49,863 bases of DNA from Roridomyces roridus (Eukaryota > Basidiomycota > Agaricomycetes > Agaricales > Mycenaceae): NCBI GenBank assembly GCA_029378245.1, contig JARKIF010000214.1, positions 1 to 49,863 on the forward strand, in the 5' to 3' direction. A program made the position numbers and the translations under genes. Shown in pieces: positions 32,358 to 45,491 of the stretch. Positions within the stretch are counted from its first letter, which is position 1; every line of letters starts with the position of its first letter. The notes beneath the pieces were generated by a model, which had not been told where the DNA came from, ran no database searches, and saw nothing but the letters and a program-made list of their open reading frames with translations.

Positions 32358-35032
32358 ATGGTTGTAACACGAAAGGCGCCTGTGGCGCCCGTCCCCGTAG
32401 CCTCTCGCACAAATTCTGCTCATGCTGTTCCTCGTGCAGCAAAGGCAAAACCGCCACCGTCCGCGCTGGCCACCGACTCTGAGACGCGAGATAACGTCCG
32501 TCACTCATTCTTGCACACTCTTCTTCGCTCACCAGCACCATCTTCAGGCCGCACCGACGCCAAAACCACCTTCAAAATCAAAACACAAGAACAAAAATCA
32601 CAAAAAACCAGTCAAACGACCAAGCAGGAGCTTCTTGGATTATCTACTCTATCTATCTTTCTCCCTATTCGTCGCCTACGCGTTTACGACGTGCCCACGC
32701 GACCAACATCTCTCAAATCCGCTATGCCGTTCCTTGTCCCAATACCGCGTTCACGTCCTCGAGCCGTTCGTGCTGCCACCCATCAGACACGCCCTCGCCC
32801 ACCCCTCGGTCGCGCCCTACATCCACCAAGCCGAGAAATTCGAGCGCGAATCCGTTCGCCCCGTAATCCTCAAAACTGCCGAGATCACCGGACCCTATGC
32901 CGCCGCCGCCAAACACACCGTCTGGGACCGCGTTCTCGTCCCACAATACAAGGCTCGCGTTGTCCCATTGTACAAGCAACACGTCATCCCTCTATACGAG
33001 AAACATATCCTCCCCCGATTCAATGCCTACATCGCGCCACACTTCCGCCAAGCGTCGCCCTACATCAAACACACGTCACGGAGGTTGCAGCAGGGCGGTG
33101 TGCTCCTGCATTTTGCATATACAGACTACGTGGCTCCCGCCTCACAGATTGTCTATTCGTTTAGCAAGCCGTGGGTCGTCAAGGGGTACCGTGTCGCCCG
33201 GCCGCATGCGTTGGCCCTCGCAGCACATGGCAAGGCCCTGGCGTTGTTAACTGCGGACAAGGCTGGGGAAGCGCGGAGAACGTACGTTGACCCCCATGTC
33301 GTACGAATTTGGGACAAGGTGCTCGAACTTAGTGGCGTTGAACCCCGAGTAATCACTCCCGTTGTCGTGGTTCCGGAGGCGAGTAGCGCGGGGACTGGGT
33401 TGGCGGAGGAGCCTACGCAAGTGGCAGAATCCACCACGGAGGCCGTCGAGGCCGCCGTTACACCTGTGGAAACTCCAGGGGCTGCAGCGACACCCTCTGC
33501 GGAGGAGGAAGTGTCTGCTGTCGCCTCTGAAACCGCTACGCCCTCTTCAGCACCCACGGAGAGTGTCATCGAGGCGACGCAACTCTCTTCTGCCGCCTCG
33601 ATCGCCGTTGCATCCGCTCACGGGCGCGAGTCGCCTGTTGTCGAGGAGATCTTGTCCAAGGCATCCGAGAGCGAGAGTGCCTCCGAAGTGCCTACCTCTT
33701 CTGCGGAAACAACGACTGTGGCTCCTGTCGAGACCCAGGCTGCCGTGGTCGACGCAGAATCGGAAACACAAACGGAAGAAGCTCTCTCCGCCGCCTCTGT
33801 CGTCATCCAATCCGCACACGGCCTCGAATCGCCTGTGGTTGAGGAAATCAAGGCTTCTGCTATTCCCACCACCGAACCGGAAACCGATTCTTCCTACGAC
33901 GACTTCCTCGCTGACATGGGTATTGAAGAAGAGGAAGCTGCCCCTCCCCCAGTAGAGTCTCCGTCGGACGACTATGACGATTTCTTCTCCGAATTCGTTG
34001 ACGATGAGGACTCTGTACCCGACGCACCCCCCGCCGCGGAAACACCCTACAAGCTCACTGACGAGGACAAGGCGCGCATCACGGCCGAGAAGCGGGAGAA
34101 TTTGATGGGCCGGTTGGCGGATTCGCAAGCTGCGATGGAGGCTCTCGTCAAGGAGAAGACGAAAGAGCTGCGGAAGATGCTTGTTGCGAAGCGCAAGAAG
34201 GGCGTGGCTGTATTGAGTGATAAGCAGACGGATGTGGGTGGAGCTGTGGGGAAGCTCAAAGCGGAGGGTGACAAGTACCTCAAGGGGCTCGAGGTATACC
34301 TTGTCAAGGGGAGTGACAAGGGGACGAAGGGGGAAGAAACGATGGGCAAGTGGGAGAAGGTGGTGAAGAAGGTGGAGGAGCGTTTGCAGGAGAGTATTAT
34401 GGCGACACAGGCCAAGATACGCGAGTTCCATGCCAAGCAGAAGGAGGAGGAGGGCGAGGAGGGGATGGCTATAATCCAAGAGGTGCAGGACGCGTGTGCG
34501 CAGGAGCAGGGCTCGATTGGGTTGGAGCTTTCGTGGTTGGCCGATGTGACGTATCACGATTGGCAGCGTTATCATGATATTGCGAGGGGTGAGATCGGTT
34601 TTCTCCTTCGTCTTGTTGTGTTGCTTACTTTTTATCTCCACAGTCGGCGAAACGTTCCACAAAGACGCGTCAGCCATTCAAGCTGGGACGCACGCACACC
34701 CGCCTGTCGATCCGTTCGTGGTCAAGGTGGGCGAGGTGCAGACGGAGCTGGCTAACCTCGTGGCAGCGCTTAACGAGCTGCTGCAAGGGTTCAAGAAGCG
34801 GGGGACGGAGACGTTTTTGGACGTTGAGGAGGAGACCGAGATCGAGACCGAGCCAGAGGAACCGGAGCCGGAAGTATCCATCCTCCCTATTGACCCCGTG
34901 GACCCACCGTCCACGGAGCCAGAGCCAGAGGAGGAGGTTTTGGACCCCGCGCAGGTCATCATCGGGAAGAGCAAGGAGCAGGTTCTCGAGGCGCTCAAGC
35001 AGGCCGAAGTGCCTATCCATGAGGAGCTTTGA
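32358..35032 (+). CDS. Large membrane-anchored coiled-coil protein with perilipin-like repeats
   Basis: Exons 32358-32495, 32548-34588 and 34644-35032 give 855 residues. A basic N-terminus leads to one hydrophobic helix (FLDYLLYLSFSLFVAYAF, about 74-93). Next are tandem amphipathic repeats of the form Y-x-x-x-V-x-P-L-Y-x-x-x-V/I (RVVPLYKQHVIPLYEKHILP) to about residue 270. The middle is a long Ala/Ser/Glu/Val-rich disordered segment with two copies of the word HGxESPVVEEI. The C-terminal third is Lys/Glu-rich coiled coil, ending acidic. The layout suggests a membrane or lipid-droplet scaffold, but I do not know its function. Database entries for similar basidiomycete proteins sometimes carry a transcription-factor label that the sequence does not support. 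Confidence 0.75.
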
Positions 35033-37136
35033 GTTGGTGTGGATAGAGATGGGAGTTCGTTTTCTTTCTTATGCTGTCTCTCTGTCTGTCTGGCTGTTGT
35101 TTCCCATTCCTTCGCCATGGTGCAGTAACTTATTTGCTCCAATCCTCATCGCATGTAATTCTATGATAATCTCAGCTTTTTAGGTTTGCCACTGCCTGCT
35201 ATTGCTGTTTGTGAAGCTATTATTGTGAGCTAATTACTAGCCACACGCATTATTCCGGCATTTATTGAAGTTTTGGGGCGATGGTCTCCCATACCAGTTC
35301 TTGGGACTTGGGACTTTATCGTACCTGGACGAACTTGGGAACGCCGGTCTCCAAGCCCGCGGAAGGAGCCGAAAGCAGGGCGGTTTGCCATCACACTCGA
35401 TATTTCAATGCTTGTCCGACGGCGACTCTATTCAATCTTCTTGGGCTTGTACCTCGACGGAACCTATGAACCGATGGATTCCGCGTACGTATCCGGAATT
35501 TGTAAGGAACCACCGACGCAAACGGCTTTGAAGATCCTGTGTAAAGCCACTGGCAACGACTTTTGGGGTCGACTCGGGCAAAAGAAATAGAGTTTGAGTT
35601 TGAGATGTGCTCGAAAAGGGACGCATATGCCTGTGCGTAGCTGGAGGAGAGGGATTCAGAAGGGGTGGATGGGTGTCATACCGGTGCGACTTTCACACCC
35701 TTCGGCGTCCCAATATCGGTTTTTTTGACTGCAAGGAGAAGGTCAAACAATAACACCCGCCTCCGCGGCGGTGAGGCGGGTGCGCACTCCCACACTGACT
35801 GTCGCAAAGTCCATGGGATTCGAAATATTGCGTAGAGCAAAACAACGAAATATGGTATGATAGAGTTTCTGCCACGCAAAGGGCAATTTATCCGGGCGCT
35901 TATACCTATCAGTCGGTCAGCCACAAAGGAAGGACAGACTCCCACATACCCGAAAGGACCGACCGCCGCTGTTCGTTTGATTTTATTTTGCGTGTCGTTC
36001 GATTTTCTCGAGTTCACCGTGTTGTCCCATGGGCCAGGTGCACTGGATATCGTTCGAATCACCGCCGTCCTGGACCCACAGCGCCAAGAAACGTGGTCTG
36101 CCCTGGTTTGCCACCCAGGGGCCAGACGAGGCGAAACGTGCAAAACTAAGTCGCGTCGATACCAGGGTCATTGTCGTATTCGTAGCAGAGAATGAATCTC
36201 AATATTCTGCAATTGCGATTGTCGTCTTCTCTGGCCCCCGGTAGATAGACGTTTATTACGCTCGGCGCGCGCTGGTGATCTTTGCACCGTCAATTGTGTA
36301 CGTACTTGTTGGAATGCAGAGATCAGTGTGAGCCAGCGCTAATAGCCACCGGTTAATCGGGTACCAAGTCGTCTTGAGTAATAAGCTGTAATAAGTAAGT
36401 CATGAACCTAGGTCCTATGCCGTAGTTCGTTCGGGACGATCTGGTGAACCGTAGCGATTTTCCCCAGTCAGACTTACTCATTGACACCAGGGCTTGGTCG
36501 AATGAGCCTCCGGTCCGTTGTACCCATACATGCAGGGTTTAGCAGTAGAGCTGGTTCCATTCCTTGACTTGTTGACTTGCCTGGGTGCATTCCTCCTATG
36601 CAGGTTGCTGAGTGAAAAAAATTCCAAGTCAGTATTGCAACCGGCATGCTAGGGGGTTTCTGTACATACATAAGTCGCAGATCAGGAGGCCATTCCATAC
36701 ACTCTGCCATGCCACGTGAGGGCCACGCGACGGGGACCTCGCAGCCGTACCTTTACGTTGTTTGTGGCTGCAGATCTCTCCAGTCCAAAGGTCGAATTCA
36801 TTCACGTACCGATAATCCGGAGGGAAGATTCAGTTCGTCAAACCCTGAGGTGAGAGCTAGTTTGAAACAAACCTCCGCTCTCCGTCGTCCTTTACGGAGA
36901 TATATTGCGGCGAAGTGAGAGTAACAAATATATTCTGAAGAAATTGAGGCGACGTAACAATAGAACTAGATGCGGCGGGTCGGTAAAAAGAATTCAGAGT
37001 ACGACCCACCGAAAAGAGGGTCCGTTTTCCGTGCCCCGTGAGTTGAAGTGACCGATCATATATTCAGCAGGCTATTATACGGCAGCAAGAAAGAATCATA
37101 ACAAAAGTTGAGGAGCCATGGTGCCGAAGGGGGTGA
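35033..37136. other. Intergenic 2.1 kb, nothing supported
   Basis: Short frames at 35265-35590 and elsewhere have no coherent composition, splice signals or family words. C/T-rich sequence follows the upstream gene's stop. Confidence 0.45.
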
Positions 37137-38138
37137 CTACTGCTCGGCTTCTTTCCACCGGAGATTGGATTCGTAAAAACGCAGAAGCTGGACGGCCCGT
37201 CAGCAGAGTCTATTCTTCTCGTCGCGTGCACATACCATTTTGGGGAACTTGTCACCACAAAGTTCCGAGTCCTCTCGGATGCGTTCGCCTGTGTTACTGC
37301 AGAAAATGAGTATGGCGGCACGCACAGTCAGGAAGATGATGGCTTACAGCGTGAAATAAACGAACAGCTTATCATCCACGCGCTCGACGGTGTCGATAAT
37401 CTGGATGAGATGGCTCCAGTCGGGGTCGTCCATATGCGCCGACATGTTCCCGATTGACTCTTCGGACCCTTCCTCCTCCTGCACCCTAGCTCGAGAGCGT
37501 CCTTTCTTGTTGTCCGCAGCGGCGCTCTTCCGAGCCTTTTTCACGGGTCGCTCCTCCTCCTCCTTGGCTGCCGCTGACTTGCGACCGCGTTTCTTGGCTG
37601 CTGGAGGTGCAGATACGGACTCGCCGGCCTCTGACGCGGTCTCTTCCACGCCAGCAGACTTGCGACCGCGCTTTGACGCGGCCTTCTTCGCGTTAACTTT
37701 GTCCCAGTACAAGTTTATGAGCTCCCCCGCGCCCCTGCAGAGAGAGACAGGTGAGAAGAATGAGGCGACGCGTGAAGGACACGTACTCGGCGTCCTCCTC
37801 GGTCACCCAACTGTTTTGGTCCTCTTCGTAGCCCAGCCACTTGACAAAGTACCCGAGTTTGCCCTGGTCCAGCGTTGGCGACGTGTTTTTTTCGGGCAGC
37901 GTGGTGGGCCTACCTTTTCAAATATGCCCTTCCTCGCATCTAGGATCTCCTCAATCTCGTAGACTCCTTCCTCCTGCTCCTCCTCGTCGCCACCCTCGCC
38001 CGCTTCTTCATCAGCAGGCTCGCTCTCGGTCACGACGACCTCTTCGTTCTTCTTTGATTTAGAAGGCGATGTTTTCTTTTTTGGCTGTTCGTTGTCGCTG
38101 GTGTCTTGGGAAGGGACGGGCGATACTGCACGAGCCAT
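37137..38138 (-). CDS. HP1-type heterochromatin protein (chromodomain plus chromoshadow domain)
   Basis: Exons 38138-37914, 37863-37787, 37734-37348, 37296-37236 and 37187-37137 give 266 residues, all in frame. An acidic N-terminus leads to the chromodomain: VYEIEEILDARKG, then GYFVKWLGYEEDQNSWV with the aromatic-cage residues Tyr, Trp and Tyr/Phe, and ELINLYWDKV. The hinge is basic and carries two KRGRKSA words. The C-terminal chromoshadow domain reads WSHLIQIIDTVERV, LFVYFTLNTGERIRE and ends LLRFYESNLRW, matching the HP1/Swi6 dimerisation fold. HP1 binds histone H3 methylated at Lys9 and maintains silent chromatin. The gene lies 99 bp downstream of the Y14 stop on the same strand. Confidence 0.92.
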
Positions 38139-38237
38139 GGTGGTGTTTGTGAAGAGGCGCGGTGGGCGTGAGACAAATCAACAAGGTCTGATTTGGGTGC
38201 GAAAGCTAGTACAGTAATTCTACAAGAAAACACGATA

Positions 38238-38927
38238 TCATCGGCGACGAGGACTGGCACTGCGGCCGCGAGAACCCCTGCCCTTTTTCGGACCCGAGGG
38301 CGGTGGTCGAACGAATGCATAGTCGCAGTGGATGGTCTGCTCCAGCAGCGGCGTATTGGAGGCCCCGTCGATGGCAGCCTGGGCATCCGTCATCGTCTCG
38401 TATTCCACCAACGCGTAGCCCTAGTGGAAGACAGGTCAGAGAGAGAAAGACAGCGAACATGCAAGACGCACCTTGACGTAGCCTGTCCGGCGGTCAAGAT
38501 TGAGGTGCAGGTTTTTTATCTCCCCGAACTCGGCGAATTTGTCAGTAATCTCCTCCTCAGTAGCCTCCTCGTGCACGTTGGTGACCAGAACAATCCAGCC
38601 CTCGACCGCTGAGTTTCCGAGTCAGTGCGTGGGCGCGTTGATGCCAGACGATACTCACATCTTGCAGCGCGGGTATCCGAGTCTTTTACATGGGCCGTCT
38701 CCACGCGGTCGTATGCAGGTTCGTTGGCCACAGTGGTATCGTTTCCACCTGAAGAAATGGATGGGTATGGTGCATGCTGCAGTGCGCGTCGACTGACCGG
38801 TGTTTTGGAATCCTCTGCCCCGTCGTCGGACTGCTCCTCCCGATCCAACTAGAAAGCCCGTTAAAAAGGTGGGGTCGTGGGTTGGCTGGTGCGTACCATC
38901 GTCGATGTTCATCTCATCGTCCGACAT
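38238..38927 (-). CDS. Exon-junction complex RNA-binding protein Y14/RBM8A
   Basis: Exons 38927-38897, 38848-38798, 38748-38659, 38608-38472 and 38420-38238 give 163 residues, near human RBM8A (174). The N-terminus has the conserved basic RRRGRGF word. Then [20 protein letters not shown] opens the [23 protein letters not shown] and [14 protein letters not shown] are its RNP1 and following segments, and [16 protein letters not shown] with an RS-like tail closes the protein. Y14 pairs with Mago, sits on spliced mRNA upstream of exon junctions and works in export and decay. Its presence fits the very intron-rich genes of this genome. Confidence 0.94.
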
Positions 38928-39554
38928 GGCTGAGCTTGCAGAAGGTGATGATGACAAATATTTGCCAAATTTGGTCTGACTGTACGCCGTCCCGCCTTAC
39001 CTCCTCCGCTGCACTCCTTCTTCTGTTCAACTCGGGCAATTTCGCGCGTGTTACTCGCTTTTCACCGTCGGCAATCTGCCGCAACAAAATATACCTATAT
39101 CTGTCCCATCTCATGACGGTGAGTTTCAGCTTCTGGAAGCACAAGTACTTCGTTGAAGCTGAATATTCAGGAAAATTCAAGCAGAGCTCGCAGGGGGGTC
39201 ACCTATTAGTCGAATATGGCAATGTGACGCAGAGCATTGGTACGTACTGTTACAATCAAAGACATGGTGATCCCGATCTCATGTTTCCACGTTGTCTCAG
39301 GGAGTCTCTTGTTCCTGGACCCACCATCCCTCACACATCCCGATCTCGATGAAGCAACTTCCCCAGATGGACGCGCGAGAGAGTGTCGTCTTTCCACCAC
39401 CACTCGGGTTTCAACACGGAAACCGTAATCAACATTTTCTATAAAGCCTCAACGCGAACGGCCTTTCTCCTCACTTGTATTTTTCGTTCCTTCTCTCTCT
39501 CCCTCAACTGTATCGATTTACCTCGCTTCCAAGACCTCGTTCAAGCCGTCAATT
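38928..39554. other. Intergenic 627 bp, nothing recognised
   Basis: Divergent spacer between Y14 and the MYND gene. No gene or clear core promoter element was identified. Confidence 0.4.
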
Positions 39555-40256
39555 ATGCAACAGTACCCAACCAACCAGCCGTGTCGTGTCTGTGGCCGTG
39601 CCACTACACAATGGTGTAGCCGCTGTCAGACAGCTTGGTATTGCTCGACTGAGCACGCTCGCGGCGTATGTCCACGTTCTTGTCCACGCGACACTCTATC
39701 TCATTTACATTTGTAGGATTGGGCACGCCACCGCGAGGAGTGTCGCCCCGCATCCCATGGATATGGGAACAACATGATCGCCACTCCTCCACCTGCGGAG
39801 CCCCAGTCGATTTCCGTGTCGGCAATTCTATTCGTCGCGGAAGAAGGTACGTTTTACAGTCGTCTTTGTCGCTCTAGACTCACGACTACCCTTCCAGAAC
39901 GCCCTCGGGTCGTCACCATCAACTGCCGCCCGCCGCACCACCGTCCCCTCGAACGGATGCCCGATTCCGTTCCTGCAGCCTTACTTTGACTCCCCTCCGG
40001 AGAGCGTGGTGCTCACGCAGGGCCTCAACGGCGAGCCCCTCCGGTTCCCACTTCACATCTTCTACTCGCCCATCGCCCTCGCCAAGGCCTCGCCGATCAA
40101 CCGCGCCATCTATCACATTACCTCCGGCGCTGCCCCCAAGCCTTGGGCCGGCACTGCCGTTGTGCTCAAGTTCAACGGTGCCCGCCGCCAGGGGTACCCG
40201 ACGCTGGGGCCAATGACCTCCCGGCGCTCTCGGCGTATTTCCTCACTTACCAGTGA
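39555..40256 (+). CDS. MYND zinc-finger protein, two apparent frameshifts
   Basis: Exon 1 is 39555-39665 and exon 2 starts at 39717. The MYND finger is complete: CRVC, WCSRC, YCSTEH and HREEC. The following domain has GLNGEPLRFPLHIFYSP, ASPINRAIYHITSGAAPKPW and KFNGARRQGYPTLG, a C-terminal module I recall from other agaric MYND proteins. Two frame changes are needed: near 39930-39950 (around a CCCC run) and at about 40206, where one more G in GGGG would continue into ANDLPALSAYFLTYQ and a stop at 40254-40256. Either the gene is broken or the assembly has indels. The role is unknown; MYND fingers mediate protein contacts. Confidence 0.65.
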
Positions 40257-41919
40257 GACAAGAAGACCAATACACCAATTTGGCAAAAATCAAAATCCAG
40301 GCCCACGTGAGTACGCCAATCTGAGTTTAGCTTTTTGGCTTTTGTCTCACCTTCCTTGCAGAACACCCGTCTTTAGAATCCATCACTAATCTGCACCCTA
40401 ATCACCCCCTGTCCGTTCGTTCTTGTCCGCCTCTCGCGCTCACTGTAGCATAGTCTGTCCTTCTGGTATCCACTACTTAGTATTAGCTACTATTTAAACC
40501 CTAGATCCCTTGGCCCCTCCAAAATGGGGCCCGTAACATTCGTTCCAGTCGCTTTTGTCTTGGGAAATTTAATCGTTGATTCCGCGTGCAATTGTCAATC
40601 AGAGATCACCCCGGGTGCAAAATGTCGGACGCTTCTTCCTAACATGTCGATTCCGTAGTCTGAAACGGCAAAAACACATAATCTCTGGGCGAACGGGCGC
40701 CGGACAATGGGTAGCGGCCTGCCTGACTTACACGGCGACTGGGCATTCCGCCGGCGCGGGGGTTCGCACGCATTGAACTCAATTGTGGTGGCAAGCGTGG
40801 ATGTTCGTGGAATGCATTTTTATTCAATTTTTTCGGGCTTCTACATACATGCTCGAGCTCGCGTCGCACTATGGAATTGTTGCAGATATCGGTTTCTTCG
40901 CGGGGCCATCCAGGATGCTAAATGGGTGTGTCGTGTTACAGGCATGTCTGGCGCTGCCGTCTCAGTTCCGAAGTGCAGCGTGTATTAGGCCCTACCGCCT
41001 TCCGATGGCGGCGCAGGCGCATCTAGGCGCATGCGAGCTATACGGTGAGCTTTCTGCCTCCGTTTTCTTCCGCGGTAGCAAAATTCCGGAGGCAGATGAT
41101 CGACGACTAGGATCGACCTGATCAGGGGATCTTCACCGTCAGTATAGGCCACATAGTACGAAAGCCTGTACTTACGAGGTGTCCAGTAAGCTAACGGGGC
41201 GGATGGAACAGAAAATGGGCACTGCGCCGCGACGGCGACGTGTTTGAACGAGTCTAAGCGGTGTTTTCGCCCGGCCGCCGCGTGCTGTCGGAGGTCGTAA
41301 TTCGTACTTGACTCTGACCTAAGTCACCTAACTTGTTATCCGAAGACTGCGATCGACGGTCCTGATCTGCATCCTCGCCGCCGTCCACCGACGCTCGGCC
41401 TGATGGGGCTGCATTCAGGGCCCGCAGGCGCCTCCAACCAAGTTACTTACAAGGCCGCGGAGTGGCTATTCAATATTCAGTAAGTAGACCCGCGGCTTTC
41501 GTGATCGGTGCCCTTACCTCAAGACGTATTCGCGGCCAACTTGTCTGAGCAGTGGGGTCGGGCAAGCAGAAATAACATTGACGGAGCAGGGTGCATCGGT
41601 TGTTCCGTATTTCAAAGTTGGTTTTTGCCGACTTTTTTTTTGGTGGACTGCACGCAGCGTCGCAGTTGCCGACCTCGATACCCGCCGAATATGTTTGACA
41701 TTCGCCATCGATGATAATTTGGTCAAGCCCGAGTCCTGGAGAAACAGGCAAGAGCGAGCATCGTCGACTGTTGAGAGGAAGATCTTCATTTGATCCGCGC
41801 TTCCGATTCCGAGATCAGTGTACATCTCTGTCCTTCCACTCAACAGGTGCATGAGGTTACGAGTCTGCATTGAGTAAACTCTCCAGTTTCGCCTATTTCG
41901 ATGCTTGACGGGTACAGAT
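40257..41919. other. Intergenic, no supported gene
   Basis: About 1.6 kb with only short incoherent frames. It may hide N-terminal exons of the next gene that I could not identify. Confidence 0.35.
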
Positions 41920-44900
41920 TCTAACCGACGCCCGCCCGAAGATTCACCGCTTTCTCAGCAAGCGGGATGATGCGTACGCCGCCTCTCAGTGCATTGAGCA
42001 TCCGTCAGTCACATCCCGCCCGGTTTCTCCAATGGTCGGCGACGGCCAGGGTTTTTTCATGACAAAAGGTCCGTCCGTAACTCCACTCTCAATTTACTTG
42101 TTATTCACGCCATGCAAAAGGCTCGTCTACATCCTAGTCTGTCTTCCCAAGCTTCCCATCCTCTGTCATGCTAATAACAGCACCCAGACGCCGAGCCCGG
42201 TTTGCATCGGTACTCAAGATGCCCACAACTCTCACGTCAAGGGTTTCACACATGATTGATTATAACGCACGCAATGGGCACAAATGGTTCGACTGTTCTC
42301 AAGTAGATTGCGTTGCAATCGTCACGTCTCCCTCGCTCATACCGCTCAATTTAGAGTGGAGTGCGTTGGCCCTCGGCTCCTTGGACGTCGGACTCCGCAC
42401 GCTCTCATGCTCTCCCAGCAATCTCACGCCAGATGGAGGGTCTGTGCCCGTTCTTACACCGGTGTTTCTTTCTCCTTACGTCTTTTACTATAGATGTGTC
42501 GTAGCCATACTGAGCTCGAACATGGATCTTACGCTATGGCACACAACGAAGAACTCGATTAAGGGGAATGGATAAAGGTGCCTTATTCACCCACCCACGA
42601 AACGTCCTGTCGTCATGTCTTCAGTTGTGTGATGTCACCCGTCAATTGTCGAAACTGGTCTCAAAAGAGTCCGAGTATTCAAGTGTTGAGCAGACACTCC
42701 GATCACAAATAACTAGTGCGTTATCCAATGAGATGGACTTGAACCAACGATAAACACGGAAGTTGTAGGTTTATTATGGACAAGTCCAGCGGTGTTCAAT
42801 ATCAAGAGTCCTTCCCCGTACATCGACAGCTCCCTGGTCATAACGGGTACTCGCGCCGGAACGCTCATGTTCTTCAGGCACGTACGGCGCGCTCTGCCCA
42901 GAAAATACTGATAGAGTTCAAGATATGCCAACCTGGCACTCGACCATGTCACTACCATACAAGTTTCGATCAGTGGATACTCACCTCGCCCTTTCCCCTT
43001 GGTCTCCCGGCCAAGCGGGAGAAGCAACGTGTAATCTAGCATATGGCCTTGCGGACGGGTCCGTCGGCCTGGTTAAGATTGTCCAAATCCTCTCGTCGTC
43101 GGCATCTTCCTCCGGATTTTCTCGCGATTACACCATCGACGTCCGCGTGGAGGACTCCCAGCGGATTATCTTTGAGCCTGACAATGTTGGAATCACTGCT
43201 CTGTCTTGGGTTCTGCCCAATGGAAACGTAGGAACATCCACGCGCTCTGGAATCTAAGCTGACGTCGAGCAGATGGTCCTCGCCAGGGCTTCCCCGGTGT
43301 GTTGTCGCTGTGGACGGAAGAGGCCTGGGCTGGTCTGGGCGTCTGCATCCTTCGCTCTCTGCCACCCAAAAGATATCCGTCGGTCTTCCGCCTTGCATCC
43401 CGTATCGGGTCTGCACTACATCCACCAAGAAGACGCGCTCCCTCGTCTGTCTATTGATCGGCTCAATCCATATCGTCCACTCTGTATCCCAAGATCCGAC
43501 GCTCTCAGAGCAAGTAGTACAGAGACCAGATGAACTGACGAGTCGTGGACTTTCGGAATCTTGCGCAGCCCTTTTGAACGTACCGAAAAAGGCGCCGGCT
43601 CCAAGCGTGATATGACCGTGTGAGCGGTTTTGATCCCGTATGACTATTTTTCTGTGCTCTATGGGTCCAGAGTGAGTTCGGTAGATGGTTTTTTCCTGTC
43701 TCGTTTCCGGTTTAATTCGTGGTAAGGTCCGCTCACCATCCGATTTTGACTATAATACGATGTCTTGCAAGAGAGCACGATAGTAGGTAGGGAGTTGGTT
43801 CTTTTCCCCCCCTGATTTCGACTTGACGCCCACCCACAGCTGCTCAATTATGCAAACCGCCGACGCACGATGTTCTACTTTGTCAACTGAGAACGTGATA
43901 ACATCGTCTAAGCATGTACGCCCTTGGTCCTCTTTCCACTGCACTTGACCCAACGAAACTCAGCGACCGGTGCGACGCCGCTCCACATCTTGCGGCCTAT
44001 TTTCTTGTATCTGCCAGAACTTCTTCCTGAACTCTATCCTCGTATCGTGGAATTGGTGTCGGAGATTGCAGATGTGCCGCCCAAACCTGTGATCGCCGCG
44101 TGGGCCGGCGACGCCGTGACGCCCGACTTGCGGATGGATTTCCGGCAAAGCCTCAAGCAGCATTTGTTCGGATGCGATGTGTTGTTGTCGATCCGGTTGA
44201 AAATTTTTCGTAACTCTTTTTTGTTTGGTTCGTTTTGCAACTTTTTCTTGGTGTCGTTTACCTCATTTGATTTGCAGACTAAAACTACTGACGCGGAGAA
44301 GCGCGAAGAACTTGAGGCCGTCGCGCCAGAAACTCATCCAGTCGACTGCGCAATTGTCTTGGAGTTCTCTGCCGCCATCTGCTCGCTGTTGTTTCTTGTC
44401 TGAGAGGTACGGATCCGGATTTTTCACCTCTTGCATTTGTGCTAATTGAGCTCAGAGGTCGACATACCATTCCTCATGCGCATCGCCCTGCAGTCGTCCA
44501 TGCCTGGTGTACCGCCCGAGCTCCGAGCCGACACCGAGTCCCTTTTAAACGCCATTTCGTCCAGTATCCCTTCATTCTCCCGGGAAACGAGCGAGAAAGA
44601 TTCGCTGGAGGAGTCGTGTCCTGCATGCGGAGGAGTCATCACTCTCGATAGTGGGGCCGAATCGCGCTGCGCTCAAGGTCATATTTGGGGTGCGTACTAT
44701 GCTCCAGAGGAATTAATCTGTCTGAAGGCTGAAACCCGCTAAGGCCGATGTTCCGTGACATCTTTCATCCTTTCGACGCCGAAACTGCGTACATGTGGAG
44801 GCTGTGGTCGAAAGGCCTTTTCCGCGCCTTCGCGCGATGCGAACAACGGCAATTGGTTGCCTCCTGCTGCGCGTAGCTGGGTTGTGGAAGAGTTACTTGA

Positions 44901-44951
44901 AGCTGCTCCGAGGTGCTTGTTTGTGGGAATAATTTTGGCTGTTTCTTTTGA
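41920..44951 (+). pseudogene. TFIIIC zinc-finger subunit (TFIIIC90/GTF3C4-like), frame-broken
   Basis: Several spliced segments resemble the TFIIIC delta beta-propeller: GDGQGFFMTKG, LALGSLDVGLRTLSCSP with CVVAILSSNMDLTLWHTTKN, LVITGTRAGTLMFFR, and NLAYGLADGSVGLVKIVQIL. The C-terminus carries the zf-TFIIIC finger: CPACGG, CAQGHIW, RCSVTSF and CGGCGRK. The subunit binds DNA in the pol III factor that reads tRNA B boxes. At least four single-base losses break the frame: about 42566 (GGGG run), 42965-42980 (two), about 43440, and about 44909, where one extra T would give CLFCGNNF and a natural stop at 44951. The start is uncertain. Splice sites and motifs are otherwise preserved, so assembly error is as likely as true decay. 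Confidence 0.65.
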
Positions 44952-45491
44952 ATTGGTTTGCTTTCTTGTTGTATACTTATTGCTAGCTCGAGTTGACATT
45001 TGTAATTCTGTTCCGCGTTACGGCTCGAGTGCCGGAATCTTGCTTGTACATCTACGATGGCCAGGCCGGCAGTCGTTAACGCCGTTCAAATGACACCAAC
45101 TTGGGGGTAATAATCTACCACAGGTACAGAGTAAACCCATAGTAAACCCAAGCAGTTCAAAGATGCGCCGGTGTGGTTGAAAGTTGAACCGGAATTGTTT
45201 TGCCTCATTTTTTCTTCTAGATCACTTCCCCAAAAATCCCGAAATCCAGAGGGAAATAATCCCTGGTTCCAGTTGCAATATTCTAAAGATCATCGGATGT
45301 GAACTTGACCGTGACGTGAACCTCCAGAGATGAGTACATCAACGCCACGTGAATTTCCATATCAGGATTTGGTGAAAGATGTGCCGAGCCCCACCCAGAT
45401 TGCCATCAAACACTGGGTCAAGGATGCCCCGCTGCCTTTTTACTTAAGGTCAACGCGCGCGCTACGTCCGTCGCTCGTTCACCGCTCATTC
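44952..45491 (+). promoter_or_regulatory. Upstream region of the MFS gene
   Basis: No separate gene is seen. An in-frame upstream ATG at 45330 would extend the MFS protein by 54 residues of non-membrane sequence. The ATG at 45492 gives the usual family start. Confidence 0.3.

Noticed and set aside
33547..34677. Long minus-strand frame opposite the coiled-coil gene
   Set aside because: Antisense shadow of a biased Glu/Lys/Ala-rich coding region; Leu/Arg/His-rich composition and no motifs.
35265..35590. Short overlapping plus-strand frames after the coiled-coil gene
   Set aside because: Two frames overlap with no coding bias, no splice sites and no recognisable protein words.
45330..45491. 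Using the ATG at 45330 as the MFS start
   Set aside because: It is in frame, but the 54 added residues are not typical of the family and the stretch looks like promoter or 5' leader; kept as an alternative.
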